A stretch of 64,000 nt of DNA from Paenibacillus mendelii (lineage in GTDB: Bacteria; Bacillota; Bacilli; Paenibacillales; Paenibacillaceae). The stretch is taken from contig NZ_JANHOF010000001.1 of the NCBI RefSeq assembly GCF_024498075.1, forward strand, positions 372,001 through 436,000, in the 5' to 3' direction. The notes under the pieces are model-generated. The model was not told the DNA's origin. It worked only from the letters and a program-made list of their open reading frames with translations, and made no database searches. A program made the position numbers and the translations under genes. Positions 8,484-17,170 of the stretch are shown piece after piece (positions within the stretch are counted from its first letter, which is position 1; every line of letters starts with the position of its first letter).

Positions 8484-9383
8484 CTAACTCAATCCAAATA
8501 ATTTCATGGCATTCTCCCTAGCAATTTTGTTGAATACCGTTACGCTAATTTTCTTCGTATCACGCCAATCGATGAGGAGATCGACCAACGGAACCGGCAT
8601 GTCCACTGTGCAGATGTCGGTACCGAAGAATAACCGGTCTTGAAATTCGGTCAAGAACCTCGGACCGTAGACAGGATCCCTGGAGATTGCGTTGTGTGCG
8701 GTATAATCCGAAAGATCGCCATACAGATTCGGATATCTGCGGAATAGGATCGGCACTACACCTTCTTCCTTGATCGGGCCGCTGGGCAATCTGCCCACCT
8801 GTCCGCCTTTCAAATCGAAAATAATGGCGCGTTCACCCGGCGTCTCCAAACGGCCAATTTCCGCCCAGAATACCGGACCATGACCGAAGATGATTAAATT
8901 CGGAAACCTCTGTAAGGTATGCTCGAGCTGCGGCAGGCCAGGATCGTCATACAATCCGAAGTCCCCGGTAGTCTGGTCAGACCCATCAAATACAACGGGA
9001 AGGCCCACGCGTTCAGCATGCCGGAATAAGTTCTGAACCAGCGGATTCATCAGAGGCGCATTCAGCATGACTTCTCCCAGCCCTTTACAGCCTTTATCCT
9101 TGTAATAGGAAAGTACGCGGTCAAGCGGCGCATCTGCAGAATTGGTCATGGCACGGGGGTCTATATTACAGTACGGTATAAACCTGTCGGGATATTTCTC
9201 CGCCATATCCAGAATATCTTCATTGGCCTGTGGGAAATAGATCTCAGGGCTGACAACGGGAAGCAGGACACCCTTCTCGATCCCCAGATCATCATACCGC
9301 TGGATTAATTCTTCCGCTGTGCAGAATTGGACTACGAACGGTACCGGTTTTCTGTAGGCATGTGCATGAATATCGATAAACAT
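8484..9383 (-). CDS. Amidohydrolase-family (TIM-barrel) metal-dependent hydrolase
   Basis: Amidohydrolase-2 type protein, 299 residues. The start is placed at the ATG at 9383, which has a GGGGG ribosome-binding site; a longer in-frame extension to 9437 lacks one. The new N-terminus MFIDIHAHAYRKP contains the metal-binding HxH pair. Later come FVVQF, GCKGLGEVML, the central IIFGHGPVFW and the C-terminal FFGTDICTVDMP, which supplies the last catalytic Asp, then the usual ending ENAMKLFGL. Family members are decarboxylases, lactonases or hydrolases of cyclic compounds; which one is not clear. The neighbours (ger operon, VOC protein) give no pathway hint. Confidence 0.85.
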   Translation of the reverse strand: MFIDIHAHAYRKPVPFVVQFCTAEELIQRYDDLGIEKGVLLPVVSPEIYFPQANEDILDMAEKYPDRFIPYCNIDPRAMTNSADAPLDRVLSYYKDKGCKGLGEVMLNAPLMNPLVQNLFRHAERVGLPVVFDGSDQTTGDFGLYDDPGLPQLEHTLQRFPNLIIFGHGPVFWAEIGRLETPGERAIIFDLKGGQVGRLPSGPIKEEGVVPILFRRYPNLYGDLSDYTAHNAISRDPVYGPRFLTEFQDRLFFGTDICTVDMPVPLVDLLIDWRDTKKISVTVFNKIARENAMKLFGLS

Positions 9384-9510
9384 AGACCATTGCCCCCTTA
9401 ACAATTTTAGATCAAGAGAACGCCCATGAATTTCCAATCATCGTTTGTCATGAAATATGCTAGTCTTCTATTTACTGCTAGTCAAGATAATCTTTACTCA
9501 TTCGCAAGAA

Positions 9511-9539
9511 ATACCCCTGCATCGCTCGATGCGGGGTAT
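9511..9539 (-). terminator. Terminator downstream of the broken HTH gene
   Basis: ATACCCC-T-GCATCG (9511-9524) pairs with CGATGC-GGGGTAT (9527-9539), leaving one unpaired base; on the minus strand it is followed by TTTCTT. It stands ten bases after the stop codon of the remnant at 9549, so the transcription unit was once real. It lacks a T run on the plus strand. Confidence 0.7.
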
Positions 9540-9548
9540 CATGAAGGA

Positions 9549-9720
9549 TTAAGACCGTTTGGAATAAATAATTTTCTTGATGCTGTCATAGGAAAGACAA
9601 TACACATCGGACAACTGCTCGATCGCAGATCCTTGGCCGAATTCTCGCCGTATGTTCTCGTTACGCTCTCGCGTTTATCATCCAGACATTGCCGGGAGCG
9701 GTTATTGGTTAGCACCGCAT
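9549..9720 (-). pseudogene. Remnant of a small HTH protein (CD3324/Mor-like C-terminus)
   Basis: No intact frame exists, but the last ~37 codons on the minus strand read as a clear helix-turn-helix tail: NENIRREFGQGSAIEQL, then SDVYCLSYDSIKKIIY and the stop at 9549. This resembles the C-terminus of CD3324/Mor-activator-type proteins, normally ~85 residues. In that frame a stop lies just upstream; shifting at a GA repeat (9666-9670) restores a plausible lead-in (LDDKRE then RNENI), so two extra bases are suspected. A ribosome-binding site (AGGAGG) and an ATG at 9720 survive, but the frame from that ATG stops after three codons and the N-terminal half is missing. A terminator follows. Family assignment is tentative; the broken state is seen directly. 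Confidence 0.55.
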
Positions 9721-9743
9721 CGTGAATCCCTCCTTTCTACGAT

Positions 9744-10133
9744 TTACCCCTGATAGGGTTCGTGCGCAACGAGCATATTTCCACTGGGGTCGAAGAATTC
9801 GAAGTCCATCCCTTCTCCTCTTTCAACTCTTACCTCTCCAAGCTGAACGCCATTATACCTGAGAGTATGCAGCAGCTTTCTAATATCAGCGGCTTCAATT
9901 CCGATTACAGGTTGAATGCCATCTCTCAAATTAAAGTGGGCATAGGTATCATGCTCCGTCTCCCAGAGGAAGAAATGGGGACCTTCGGGCAGTGTGAGTA
10001 TAGCCATCTTCCCGTCATTACGCTTCCAATGTAACCGAAAACCAAGATTCGCTTCATACCATGTAATCGATTCGTCGAGTTCTCTTACGGGAACCATAAC
10101 ATGAGAAACACGGTTAATTATGCCCTCTGACAT
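9744..10133 (-). CDS. VOC (glyoxalase/bleomycin-resistance) family protein
   Basis: Small VOC-superfamily protein of 129 residues with the two beta-alpha-beta-beta-beta halves: the first half holds RVSHVMVPVRELDESITW and WYEANLGFRLHWK, the second half holds VERGEGMDFEFFDPSGNML. Metal ligands of such proteins come from the His near residue 10 and the Glu/His near the ends of each half, all represented here. Substrate unknown; the family covers dioxygenases, glyoxalase I and drug-binding proteins. GGAGATAGG precedes the ATG. It starts only 26 bases after the original end of the murE reading frame, so it may be co-transcribed with murE. Confidence 0.85.
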   Translation of the reverse strand: MSEGIINRVSHVMVPVRELDESITWYEANLGFRLHWKRNDGKMAILTLPEGPHFFLWETEHDTYAHFNLRDGIQPVIGIEAADIRKLLHTLRYNGVQLGEVRVERGEGMDFEFFDPSGNMLVAHEPYQG

Positions 10134-10240
10134 TTATTCCTATCTCCTTTATCTCATTCTTACATTCGTGAACGAATAGCTGCCCGGGCTTCTTCCCGAT
10201 CATCGCAATGAATGGTGCGGTCTCTTAGAATTTGATACGT

Positions 10241-11653
10241 CTAATGGCCTTTGCCGGCTAACAGAACGACATCTATAGGTTCAGCCCTGCGAATGGCTGT
10301 CTCAATCGCCTGTTTGCGATCCGCAATGAGTTCGTATCTATCCGCAGGATAACCAAATTCCTTCAATCCCTCTTCAATATCGATCAAGATTTGATCCGGA
10401 TCTTCCGAGCGGGGATTATCTGAAGTTACAATGACATAATCGCTATAGTTGGCTGCGATCTTCCCCATCACGGGGCGCTTTCCTGAGTCTCTGTCTCCTC
10501 CACAACCGAATACGGTTATAACTTTTCGGTCCGCAAACCCTCTTATCGTAGACAGAACCTTCTCCAGACCGTCTGGCGTATGGGCATAATCGGCAAGAAC
10601 AAGGAAGGGCTGACCTTCATCGACGACTTCCATTCGACCCGGTATCCCGTCCAAGTGTGCCAAACCTTCCTGGATGATTTCAAGCGGAATATTCTCCGCT
10701 AATGCTGCGGTTATGGCGGCAAGCGCGTTGTACACGTTGAAGGTTCCGACCATCTTCAGGTGAATCCGTATCGTACCGGCAAAGGAAATCAAGTCGAAGG
10801 AAGTCCCCTGTGAGGTCAATTGGATGTTGGCTGCCATCACATCGGCTTGATTCCGAATTCCATAGGTAAGAACCTGAGCCGCTGTTAATTGCCCAAGAAC
10901 AGTGGACGCTTCTTCATCTGCATTAAGAACGGCAAACTTGCGCTTGGCTGGATCGGGTGAGAAGGATTGCGCGAGCCTGGCGAACAGCATTCCTTTTGCC
11001 GCCAAATATTCTTCCATTGTCCCATGATAATCCAGATGATCCTGCGTTAAATTCGTGAACACGGCTGTACTAAACTCACAACCCAGCACACGGCCCATAT
11101 GTAACCCTTGCGATGAAACTTCCATCGTGCAGTATTCCACTCCGGCGTCGAGCATCTTTTTCAAATTCGATTGTAAGGAAGGAGGCTCCTGCGTATTAAT
11201 ATCGCTCTCGATCATTGTTGGACCGATCTTCGTTCCGAGGTTCCCCATTAATCCTGTCGTATAGCCAGCTTGAACGAGTATCGAATCGATCATATGGCAG
11301 GTTGTCGTCTTCCCATTGGTCCCCGTAACCCCAATTAAACTCAGACCCAGACTTGGGTAGCCATTTAAATGTGAGGCGAAGAGTGCCATCGCATAACGGG
11401 CATTCGGCACTTTAATGGTGGGTAAGTCAAGATCAACATCATACTCGATAACCAAGGCGGCAGCCCCCGCCTTTACCGCATCAGCTGCAAAGCGGTGGCG
11501 GTCTTCTTGAAATCCAGATATCCCGGGAACGCATACGAACAGGTCCCCCGGCTGCACATGTTGAGAATTCATACGAATCTCGGATATGTCCGTGTTCACA
11601 TCACCGCGTATTTCAGCGATCATCAATAGATCCGCAAGCTCCTTTAATTGCAT
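10241..11653 (-). CDS. murE: MurE-type UDP-MurNAc-tripeptide ligase, ended early by an amber codon
   Basis: Mur ligase of 470 residues. Seen in order: the N-terminal uracil-nucleotide-binding domain (SEIRMNSQHVQPGDLFV), the ATP-binding loop GVTGTNGKTTT at ~110, the lysine/carbamate segment and LTQDHLDYHGTMEEY, the C-terminal domain with GCGGDRD and the diaminopimelate-specificity motif DNPRSEDP. The enzyme adds meso-diaminopimelate to UDP-MurNAc-Ala-Glu in peptidoglycan synthesis. The protein ends in GKGH. In every normal MurE the next residue is Glu; here that codon is TAG. Reading on in the same frame gives TYQILRDRTIHCDDREEAR and stops at 10160, giving 497 residues, the usual length. The gene stands alone, outside a division/cell-wall cluster, so it is probably a second murE copy. 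Confidence 0.85.
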   Translation of the reverse strand: MQLKELADLLMIAEIRGDVNTDISEIRMNSQHVQPGDLFVCVPGISGFQEDRHRFAADAVKAGAAALVIEYDVDLDLPTIKVPNARYAMALFASHLNGYPSLGLSLIGVTGTNGKTTTCHMIDSILVQAGYTTGLMGNLGTKIGPTMIESDINTQEPPSLQSNLKKMLDAGVEYCTMEVSSQGLHMGRVLGCEFSTAVFTNLTQDHLDYHGTMEEYLAAKGMLFARLAQSFSPDPAKRKFAVLNADEEASTVLGQLTAAQVLTYGIRNQADVMAANIQLTSQGTSFDLISFAGTIRIHLKMVGTFNVYNALAAITAALAENIPLEIIQEGLAHLDGIPGRMEVVDEGQPFLVLADYAHTPDGLEKVLSTIRGFADRKVITVFGCGGDRDSGKRPVMGKIAANYSDYVIVTSDNPRSEDPDQILIDIEEGLKEFGYPADRYELIADRKQAIETAIRRAEPIDVVLLAGKGH

Positions 11654-12071
11654 GACAACGCCCCCTCCATCTAGTCTTCCCCTTTAGTGTGTTCCATTCC
11701 TCAACTAGCGTATTCGACTTCTATCCACTTTTTTCCTACTCTGAGCTGTATATTCTTCCCCGATCAGGGCATCATATATGCGACGGTGTGAAGAGAGGTG
11801 TGGTTCCGTTGGGCCATTTGGTGCAAGGGCTGCATGAGGAATTTATTTAATCACTTAGCTTAGGAAGCGAGGGGTTGTGCTGCAGAGTATTTCTGAAACA
11901 CACTCGCCCTCACGATCTGCTAAAAACAGAAAGTGAGCAAGCGGTGCCCAAGTTATTCTAATGATGCGAAGTGTGATATGTGAAGATACTCAACCATCAA
12001 ACACCGTCGAAGGGGAGCCTGTCAAAGGGCTCTTTCTTTCTGTTAAGAGAAGCATGCAGGTTCATTCGCAC
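11654..12071. other. Intergenic region upstream of murE
   Basis: About 490 bases lie between murE and spoVAE, both on the minus strand. It should carry the murE promoter. A short plus-strand frame (TTG at 11808, 13 codons) has an AGAGGTG in front but no support as a gene. A 16-base stretch near 11891 matches one inside spoVAC near 13837; its translation is not homologous, so it is probably chance. A strong minus-strand terminator at 12072-12102 ends the spoVA unit. Confidence 0.4.
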
Positions 12072-12102
12072 AAAAAAGACTGCAAGCGTTCCATCGCTGC
12101 AG
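12072..12102 (-). terminator. Terminator of the spoVA operon
   Basis: On the minus strand CTGCAGCG pairs with CGC-T-TGCAG around a six-base loop, followed by TCTTTTTTG (plus-strand positions 12072-12102). It lies 38 bases after the stop codon of spoVAE. Confidence 0.75.
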
Positions 12103-12140
12103 CCCTGCGTGGCATATCTAGTTGAATACAAGCATCAAAC

Positions 12141-12494
12141 TCACCCTTTGGGCTTCACAAACAAGGCTGCCAAGAAGGAAAAGATGATCGCTGCAGAAAT
12201 ACCGGCGCTCGTTACTTTGAATATGCCGGTAATAATACCGATCCCGCCGTTCTTGTGCAGTTCCGATATAGCTCCATGGACGAGAGCATTGCCGAAGCTC
12301 GTTATCGGAACAGATGCGCCGGCACCTGCGAACTTAATGAGGGGATCATAGAGCCCCACCCCATCGGCAATTGCACCTAACACCACCAATAAGGTCATTG
12401 TATGGGCAGGAGTCAGCTTGAAGACGTCAAAACAAATTTGGCCCAACACGCAAATTGCCCCGCCAATGAGAAAAGCCCACAAAAAAATCATCAT
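12141..12494 (-). CDS. spoVAE: Stage V sporulation protein AE (SpoVAEb type)
   Basis: Short integral membrane protein, 117 residues, with about four helices. It contains the family pattern [12 protein letters not shown] at the N-terminus and [19 protein letters not shown] in the middle, which is shared with SpoVAC. SpoVA proteins form the inner-membrane channel that moves calcium-dipicolinate into the forming spore and out during germination. The ATG overlaps the stop of spoVAD by four bases (ATGA), so synthesis is coupled. Last gene of a 2Duf-spoVAC-spoVAD-spoVAE operon, ended by the hairpin at 12072. Length matches SpoVAEb rather than the longer SpoVAEa. Confidence 0.93.
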   Translation of the reverse strand: MMIFLWAFLIGGAICVLGQICFDVFKLTPAHTMTLLVVLGAIADGVGLYDPLIKFAGAGASVPITSFGNALVHGAISELHKNGGIGIITGIFKVTSAGISAAIIFSFLAALFVKPKG

Positions 12495-13504
12495 TCCACC
12501 CCGTTCTCAATCGATACGGCATGAGCGATACAAGGGATGCTTTCACCCTGCTGGAAGGATATCGGAGATAAAAGCGCACCCGTGGCCACGACCAGTATCC
12601 GTTTCAATTCGTTATTGCGCAGTTTTTTCAATAGATGGCCATACGTGACAACTGCTGAGCATCCGCATCCGCTCGCTCCGGCTTGAACCGTTTGCTTCTC
12701 ATAATCATAGATCATCATCCCGCAATCCTTATAAACCGTCTTCTGCATCGGGATTTTATGCTTATGGAACAAATCATTCGCGATTTCATAACCAACCTTG
12801 GACAGGTCACCTGTTACAATCAGATCGTAATGATCCGGTCCAATGCGCAAATCGCGAAAATGCGCTTCGATCGTATCCACAGCGGCCGGTGCCATTGCAG
12901 CCCCCATATTGAATGGATCTGATATGCCCATGTCGATGACGCGGCCGATGGTCGCTGAAGTCACACAAGGTCCCTTGCCATGCGCAGAGACGACACATGC
13001 CCCTGCTCCGGTTACCGTGAACTGTGCTGTAGGGGGCTTCTGTGAGCCATATTCCGTTGGATAGCGGAACTGCTTCTCCGCCGTCGAGTTGTGGCTGCAT
13101 GCACTGGAGAGCACATGCTTGGCTGAACCTGAATTGACCAGATTAGCCGCGATTGCTAAGCTTTCCATCGAGGTGGAGCAGGCTCCGAATACACCCAGGT
13201 ATGGGATCGATAAGGTCCTCGCCGCGAAGCTGGAGCTAATAATCTGGTTCATCAGGTCGCCGCCAATGAAGAAATTGACTTGTTCTTTCGTTAATCCCGC
13301 ATTCTCTACGGCAAGCTTTGTCGCTTCCTCTAGCAAGGTCCGCTCGGCTTCTTCCCAGCTGTCCTGACCGAGCCTGATATCACCGTGTATAATGTCAAAA
13401 TCATTCGCCAACGGGCCCTGTCCTTCGAATGGCCCGACAACCGTTGCAGCTCCCCTAATTGAGGGGCGCTTCTCGAATAACCAGCTTTGATGACCCTTCA
13501 ACAT
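12491..13504 (-). CDS. spoVAD: Stage V sporulation protein AD
   Basis: SpoVAD, 337 residues from the ATG at 13504; the frame continues upstream to 13543 but that part overlaps spoVAC. The chosen ATG follows the spoVAC stop by two bases and has a GGGGGGC motif upstream; the protein then begins [18 protein letters not shown], as in the family. SpoVAD has a thiolase-like fold and binds dipicolinic acid at the outer surface of the spore inner membrane. Conserved blocks seen include [37 protein letters not shown] and the C-terminal [13 protein letters not shown] with GASGCGCSA. It overlaps spoVAE by four bases. Confidence 0.95.
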   Translation of the reverse strand: MLKGHQSWLFEKRPSIRGAATVVGPFEGQGPLANDFDIIHGDIRLGQDSWEEAERTLLEEATKLAVENAGLTKEQVNFFIGGDLMNQIISSSFAARTLSIPYLGVFGACSTSMESLAIAANLVNSGSAKHVLSSACSHNSTAEKQFRYPTEYGSQKPPTAQFTVTGAGACVVSAHGKGPCVTSATIGRVIDMGISDPFNMGAAMAPAAVDTIEAHFRDLRIGPDHYDLIVTGDLSKVGYEIANDLFHKHKIPMQKTVYKDCGMMIYDYEKQTVQAGASGCGCSAVVTYGHLLKKLRNNELKRILVVATGALLSPISFQQGESIPCIAHAVSIENGVE

Positions 13505-13506
13505 GC

Positions 13507-13992
13507 TTAGTGCCCCCCAGCTTCTCCAGGATTGAAGATCCAATGCAGAATCCCGATGAAAAAGGCTGCCACTGTACCGAAAACGATGACCGGACCGGAT
13601 AGTTTAAACATCTTCCCGCCTACCCCAAGCACAAGTCCCTCACAGCGGTGCTCCAGCGCGGCCGAAGCCATGGTGTTCGCAAACCCCGTAACGGGAACCG
13701 CTGAGCCTGCTCCAGCCCATTGAGCGATCTTATCGTACACACCTAAACAGGTTAGAATAACCGAGATCAGTATCATAACGGCAACCGTCGGATTGCTCGC
13801 TTCGATTTCATCAAAACCCGCCCAATGGACGAACATTTCTGAAACACACTGACCAATCAAACAAATAACTCCTCCTGAAAGGAATGCCCGAATACAGTTT
13901 TGCCAAATCGGCCGTGCAGGCTCCCTTTTCTTTGCAAGCTCTTGATATTCCTGTTGAACCGGGGTCAGTTTTTTCTTTTTGCTGCTGGACAC
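13507..13992 (-). CDS. spoVAC: Stage V sporulation protein AC
   Basis: SpoVAC, 161 residues. The start is the GTG at 13992 because an AAGGAGGG ribosome-binding site lies eight bases upstream; the upstream in-frame codons belong to the 2Duf gene region. The soluble N-terminus (SSSKKKKLTPVQQEYQ) is followed by about four membrane helices and the GSAVPVTGFANTMASAALEH segment typical of the family. SpoVAC is thought to act as a mechanosensitive channel for dipicolinate release. Fourteen bases separate it from the preceding DUF421 gene and two from spoVAD. Confidence 0.95.
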   Translation of the reverse strand: MSSSKKKKLTPVQQEYQELAKKREPARPIWQNCIRAFLSGGVICLIGQCVSEMFVHWAGFDEIEASNPTVAVMILISVILTCLGVYDKIAQWAGAGSAVPVTGFANTMASAALEHRCEGLVLGVGGKMFKLSGPVIVFGTVAAFFIGILHWIFNPGEAGGH

Positions 13993-14006
13993 GATCGGTT
14001 CCCTCC

Positions 14007-14867
14007 TTATCGGTGTAATAAAGGTTTCACATTCGACAGAACATGCTGTAATTGCTTCGAGCATTCCTCATACATGCGTTTGGCCTCAACATTTTTTGTT
14101 GTGAGTGCAAACAGCTCGATATCCGCCTCGCACTTCTTTAATGTCGCATATAAGCTCGCCTTTTCCTGCGGCTTGGGCACCTTAATCTTGTCATCGAATA
14201 AATCGACATATAATTGGCCGTACGAATCGACCTGCGCCAGGAAGACATTCTCTAGCGCGACGCCGATCTTCTCCAGCTCCGTGTTTAACCAAGCGCGGTT
14301 CAAGCCGATCGTGGCCAATGGCTCATCCATGATTTTCCCGTCCATAATGACTGCTTGGGGTTCTTGCTCCGGACCAACAGTAATACCGAGATGCTTAGGT
14401 GTAAACGGCTGATTGGCTCGAGTAGGAAGGACATTAATTTCACCACTGGGTTCAATTAATGCGAATTCAACATCGGCAACCTTGAATATTTGCTTGCTGC
14501 GCAGCTGCTCCATCAACTCGTCTGCCGTCAGACGCTCTTTCATTAAGTTGTCTTCCAGTACTTTACCGTCCTTGATGAGCACCCTTGCTTTACCATCAAT
14601 AAAGTTACGCGCCATTTTACTTTTTACAGTCAAGAACTCCATGCCGAGCGACACTGCTACCCAAACGGCCAACGAGACGATCCCCAGATACCATTGCGCC
14701 TCACTTTCCAATGAAATATAAGCTGCCAAGCTGCCAATGGTAATACCGGTGATGTACTCAAAGAAGGAAAGCTGCGATATTTGGCGTTTCCCAAGTACTT
14801 TGGTCATGAAAAAAAGGGCAACCACGGCCAACAAGGTGCGAAAAGCAACCATAATCCAATCCGGCAA
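14007..14867 (-). CDS. DUF421 + DUF1657 membrane protein (YetF/2Duf type)
   Basis: Membrane protein of 286 residues. The start is put at TTG 14867 because GGAGGAGGG lies eight bases upstream; the 17 extra codons to 14918 have none. Three N-terminal helices are followed by the YetF/DUF421 core (GKRQISQLSFFEYITGITIG, later FLTVKSKMARNFIDGKARVLI). The last ~60 residues (LYATLKKCEADIELFALTT, then EECSKQLQHVL) repeat the DUF1657 pattern also present in the divergent gene at 15082. A DUF421-DUF1657 protein heading a spoVAC-AD-AE operon is the arrangement of spoVA2mob-type operons, in which the 2Duf protein raises wet-heat resistance of spores. That function is transferred from Bacillus, not shown here. 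Confidence 0.88.
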   Translation of the reverse strand: MPDWIMVAFRTLLAVVALFFMTKVLGKRQISQLSFFEYITGITIGSLAAYISLESEAQWYLGIVSLAVWVAVSLGMEFLTVKSKMARNFIDGKARVLIKDGKVLEDNLMKERLTADELMEQLRSKQIFKVADVEFALIEPSGEINVLPTRANQPFTPKHLGITVGPEQEPQAVIMDGKIMDEPLATIGLNRAWLNTELEKIGVALENVFLAQVDSYGQLYVDLFDDKIKVPKPQEKASLYATLKKCEADIELFALTTKNVEAKRMYEECSKQLQHVLSNVKPLLHR

Positions 14868-15081
14868 AATTGAATCCCTCCTCCGCTTGTGTAGGATCAT
14901 ATCATCATTGTGTGTCATTATTGCAAAACCAACACGGTTGATCCTTTACCATAATCGAGAGGAAATATCAGAACTGGATGATCGCAGTAGAACCATTCGC
15001 CATGCATATAATTGGAGCTATTGTGGGATGTTATTTTTTGTGATTCTAACCGTACCGCGGTTATTGGAAGGAGGTGTGACC

Positions 15082-15288
15082 GTGACCGTATCCTCAGATG
15101 TAAAAACATGTCTCGCCTCATTAAAGAGTGCGCAAGCAAGTCTGGAGCAATTCGCACTGGCAACAGAAAATCAAGAGGCCAAAACGCTCTTCACGAATGC
15201 AGCTGGACAAACCGATCAAATTGTACAACAGGTACAAACTCGTGTTCAGCAGCTTGAGAATGAAGAACCACAATATAAAGGCTTCTAA
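15082..15288 (+). CDS. DUF1657 protein
   Basis: A 68-residue helical protein starting at GTG 15082, eight bases after AAGGAGG; the in-frame GTG at 15076 is too close to the ribosome-binding site. The sequence TVSSDVKTCLASLKSAQASL followed by FALATENQEAKTLFTNAAGQ is DUF1657, matching the C-terminus of the 2Duf protein encoded divergently 214 bases away. DUF1657 proteins accompany spoVA2-type operons and are presumably made in the forespore. Here it is separated from the operon and transcribed the other way, which differs from the usual single-operon order. It ends at a perfect hairpin. Confidence 0.85.
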   Translation: MTVSSDVKTCLASLKSAQASLEQFALATENQEAKTLFTNAAGQTDQIVQQVQTRVQQLENEEPQYKGF

Positions 15289-15311
15289 TAAAAATAACAT
15301 CCATAACAAAA

Positions 15312-15341
15312 AATCTGCATCCCGACAGCGGGATGCAGATT
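15312..15341. terminator. Bidirectional terminator with a perfect 13-bp stem
   Basis: AATCTGCATCCCG (15312-15324) and its exact complement (15329-15341) enclose the loop ACAG. The minus-strand side is followed by TTTTTTGTT, the plus side by TATTTAAATA. It sits between two convergent genes, DUF1657 and the VWA protein. Confidence 0.85.
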
Positions 15342-15363
15342 ATTTAAATATATAAGCGCACAG

Positions 15364-17169
15364 CTAATCCATCCGAAATACGGGTCCCTTCGGCACGAAG
15401 GGTAGATGCTGTCCTTTCGGTATAATATAAGCGTGATCCCGCTTCACATTAAGCTTGTCGCAATAGCCATCCGTAATGATCAGAATCGGGCCGCTCTTAG
15501 GAAAATCCTCCGTCCCTTGAAGCAGATCGATTCCCGGCTGCAGAATGGTTCCGCCACGTCCCTTAACTTTAACGCTCTCCAATATATCCTCAGGCTTCAT
15601 AAAGCCTTGATCATAAGCGGCGGCATCGCAAAATATGACCCGCGCCGCATATACATCCCGGGCAAGACTATAACTGGCAATCGATCCAAGAGCCTTAGCT
15701 AACAGCTTCTTATCCATGGATCCGGATGTATCCAGAACGACTCCAAACGTTCTTCCTGAATCATCCCCGCCTTGATCTACCCACTTGGGTCAAACAATAT
15801 CTGGTGTCGACGATTGCCTTCGACTCCCCCTTGCGTATGTACGCACTTTTTCAAGGGGTGAAAAATAATGATCAAACCACTTCGCGAGCTCGATATCCCA
15901 TTTTATAGCTGGTTGACCCAGAGCTTTGATTTCTTCCACAAGGCCAGCGGGTATTAACCCTCTTCCCGATTCTTGATGATAAATCAGACCCTGCTGCAGT
16001 GCATTACGACAAAAATCATCGATTCCTGTTCCCTCTCTGGGGTCCCAGAAGCCAGCTTTTCCTTTATCCAGCATATCGGCTCCACCTACACCCCGGAGCG
16101 TTGTCAGTTTACGGTAGGTACGGATATCCGTCACGATGCGGTCATAGATGGACTCCGCAGACAGGCCTTTCATGGTATCATCAAGTAAAATGCCGACTAC
16201 AGGAAAATCGCCAATTCGCATCTCGACTAACCAATGGTTGATAACATAGTCGCATGCTACATTCCACAGGTGATGATCCCTTCCCTGGCAGCGCTCATGA
16301 TGCCTAAGCCCTGCATGCAGAAGCTCATGGGCAATAACGAACTTACATTCCTCTTCACTTAATCCAGCGCTTGGATTCAAGTATATTTCCTTCTCAAGGA
16401 TATCAATCGCAGCTATTGATATATCCAGTCGATAACAGATTGCAGCGTCTTCAATTATTGTAAAGCCGGAAGCCAGTGCTCCCAACAGCGGATAGTGATC
16501 GATAAACCAACTCCTGGCTTTTTGAGCAGCCGTGAGTTGTTTCTCACTACCCAGCAAGGATATGTCATATCCCGCCGCTACACTTACTGCTTTAGTTACT
16601 GCCATTGACAATCCCTTCGCAAAGCATCCCTGCCAATCAACTTCCCTGAAGTGATGACGATCGTCAGAATGAAAGATCATATCAGGCATTTTCTCACCAG
16701 CGGTTCCATGGTACTTTAATTCTTCGGGAACACCGTGTTCTAGAAACTGTTCATACATTCGCTGCTCACTCGTTACAGACATTTCCACTCTGAAGCCTAA
16801 ACTTTGGGGGCGTTTTCCGAGCTTCATGTCATATAGAAACTTAGAGTTATAAACATCACAAGCGATATTCCACAATACATGATTTTCTTTATCCTGAAAA
16901 TGTCCAAATCCGAGATGCAGCAGGCAATGGGCAAGCACATACACCCATTCTTCCACTTCCGCCCGCCGCTTCGGATGAACATGGATGGAACCGTTCCTCG
17001 TAACAACAGCCCAACCATCCTCAGGACATAAATTATAATGATCGCTGCTGCGCCTGAACCAGGCATGATTCGCAAGTGGAGCAAACATAGGATGAGCGTG
17101 CATGAAGAGCTCCGCTTCAGCATAATTTTTAGTCGCAACATCGAGTGTTTTGACTCGTTTACTCGTCAT
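15364..17169 (-). pseudogene. DUF2201-type metallopeptidase/VWA protein interrupted by an in-frame TGA
   Basis: One 600-codon frame broken by a TGA at 15790-15792. The first part (459 residues) has two copies of a metallopeptidase-like unit: a degenerate one, HCLLH at 81-85 followed by HVLWNIACDVYNSKFL, and a proper zinc motif HELLH at 281-285 followed by HLWNVACDYVINHWL. After the TGA, the same frame goes straight on with PKWVDQGGDDSGRTFG and then VVLDTSGSM, the metal-binding DxSxS of a von Willebrand A domain, ending at 15364. CGA to TGA would explain the stop. The start is one base after the stop of the MoxR ATPase, its expected partner: such ATPase/VWA pairs remodel or insert metals into target proteins. 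Without read-through the VWA half is lost, though an internal ATG at 15717 exists. Confidence 0.82.
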
Positions 17170-17170
17170 A

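Noticed and set aside
9426-9725. Plus-strand frame of 99 codons between the amidohydrolase and VOC genes
   Set aside because: No ribosome-binding site; it is antisense to the HTH remnant and its terminator, which explain the sequence better.
11880-13850. A 16-base identical stretch near 11891 and 13837
   Set aside because: One copy is coding in spoVAC, the other translates to unrelated sequence; no longer repeat around it, so chance is likely.
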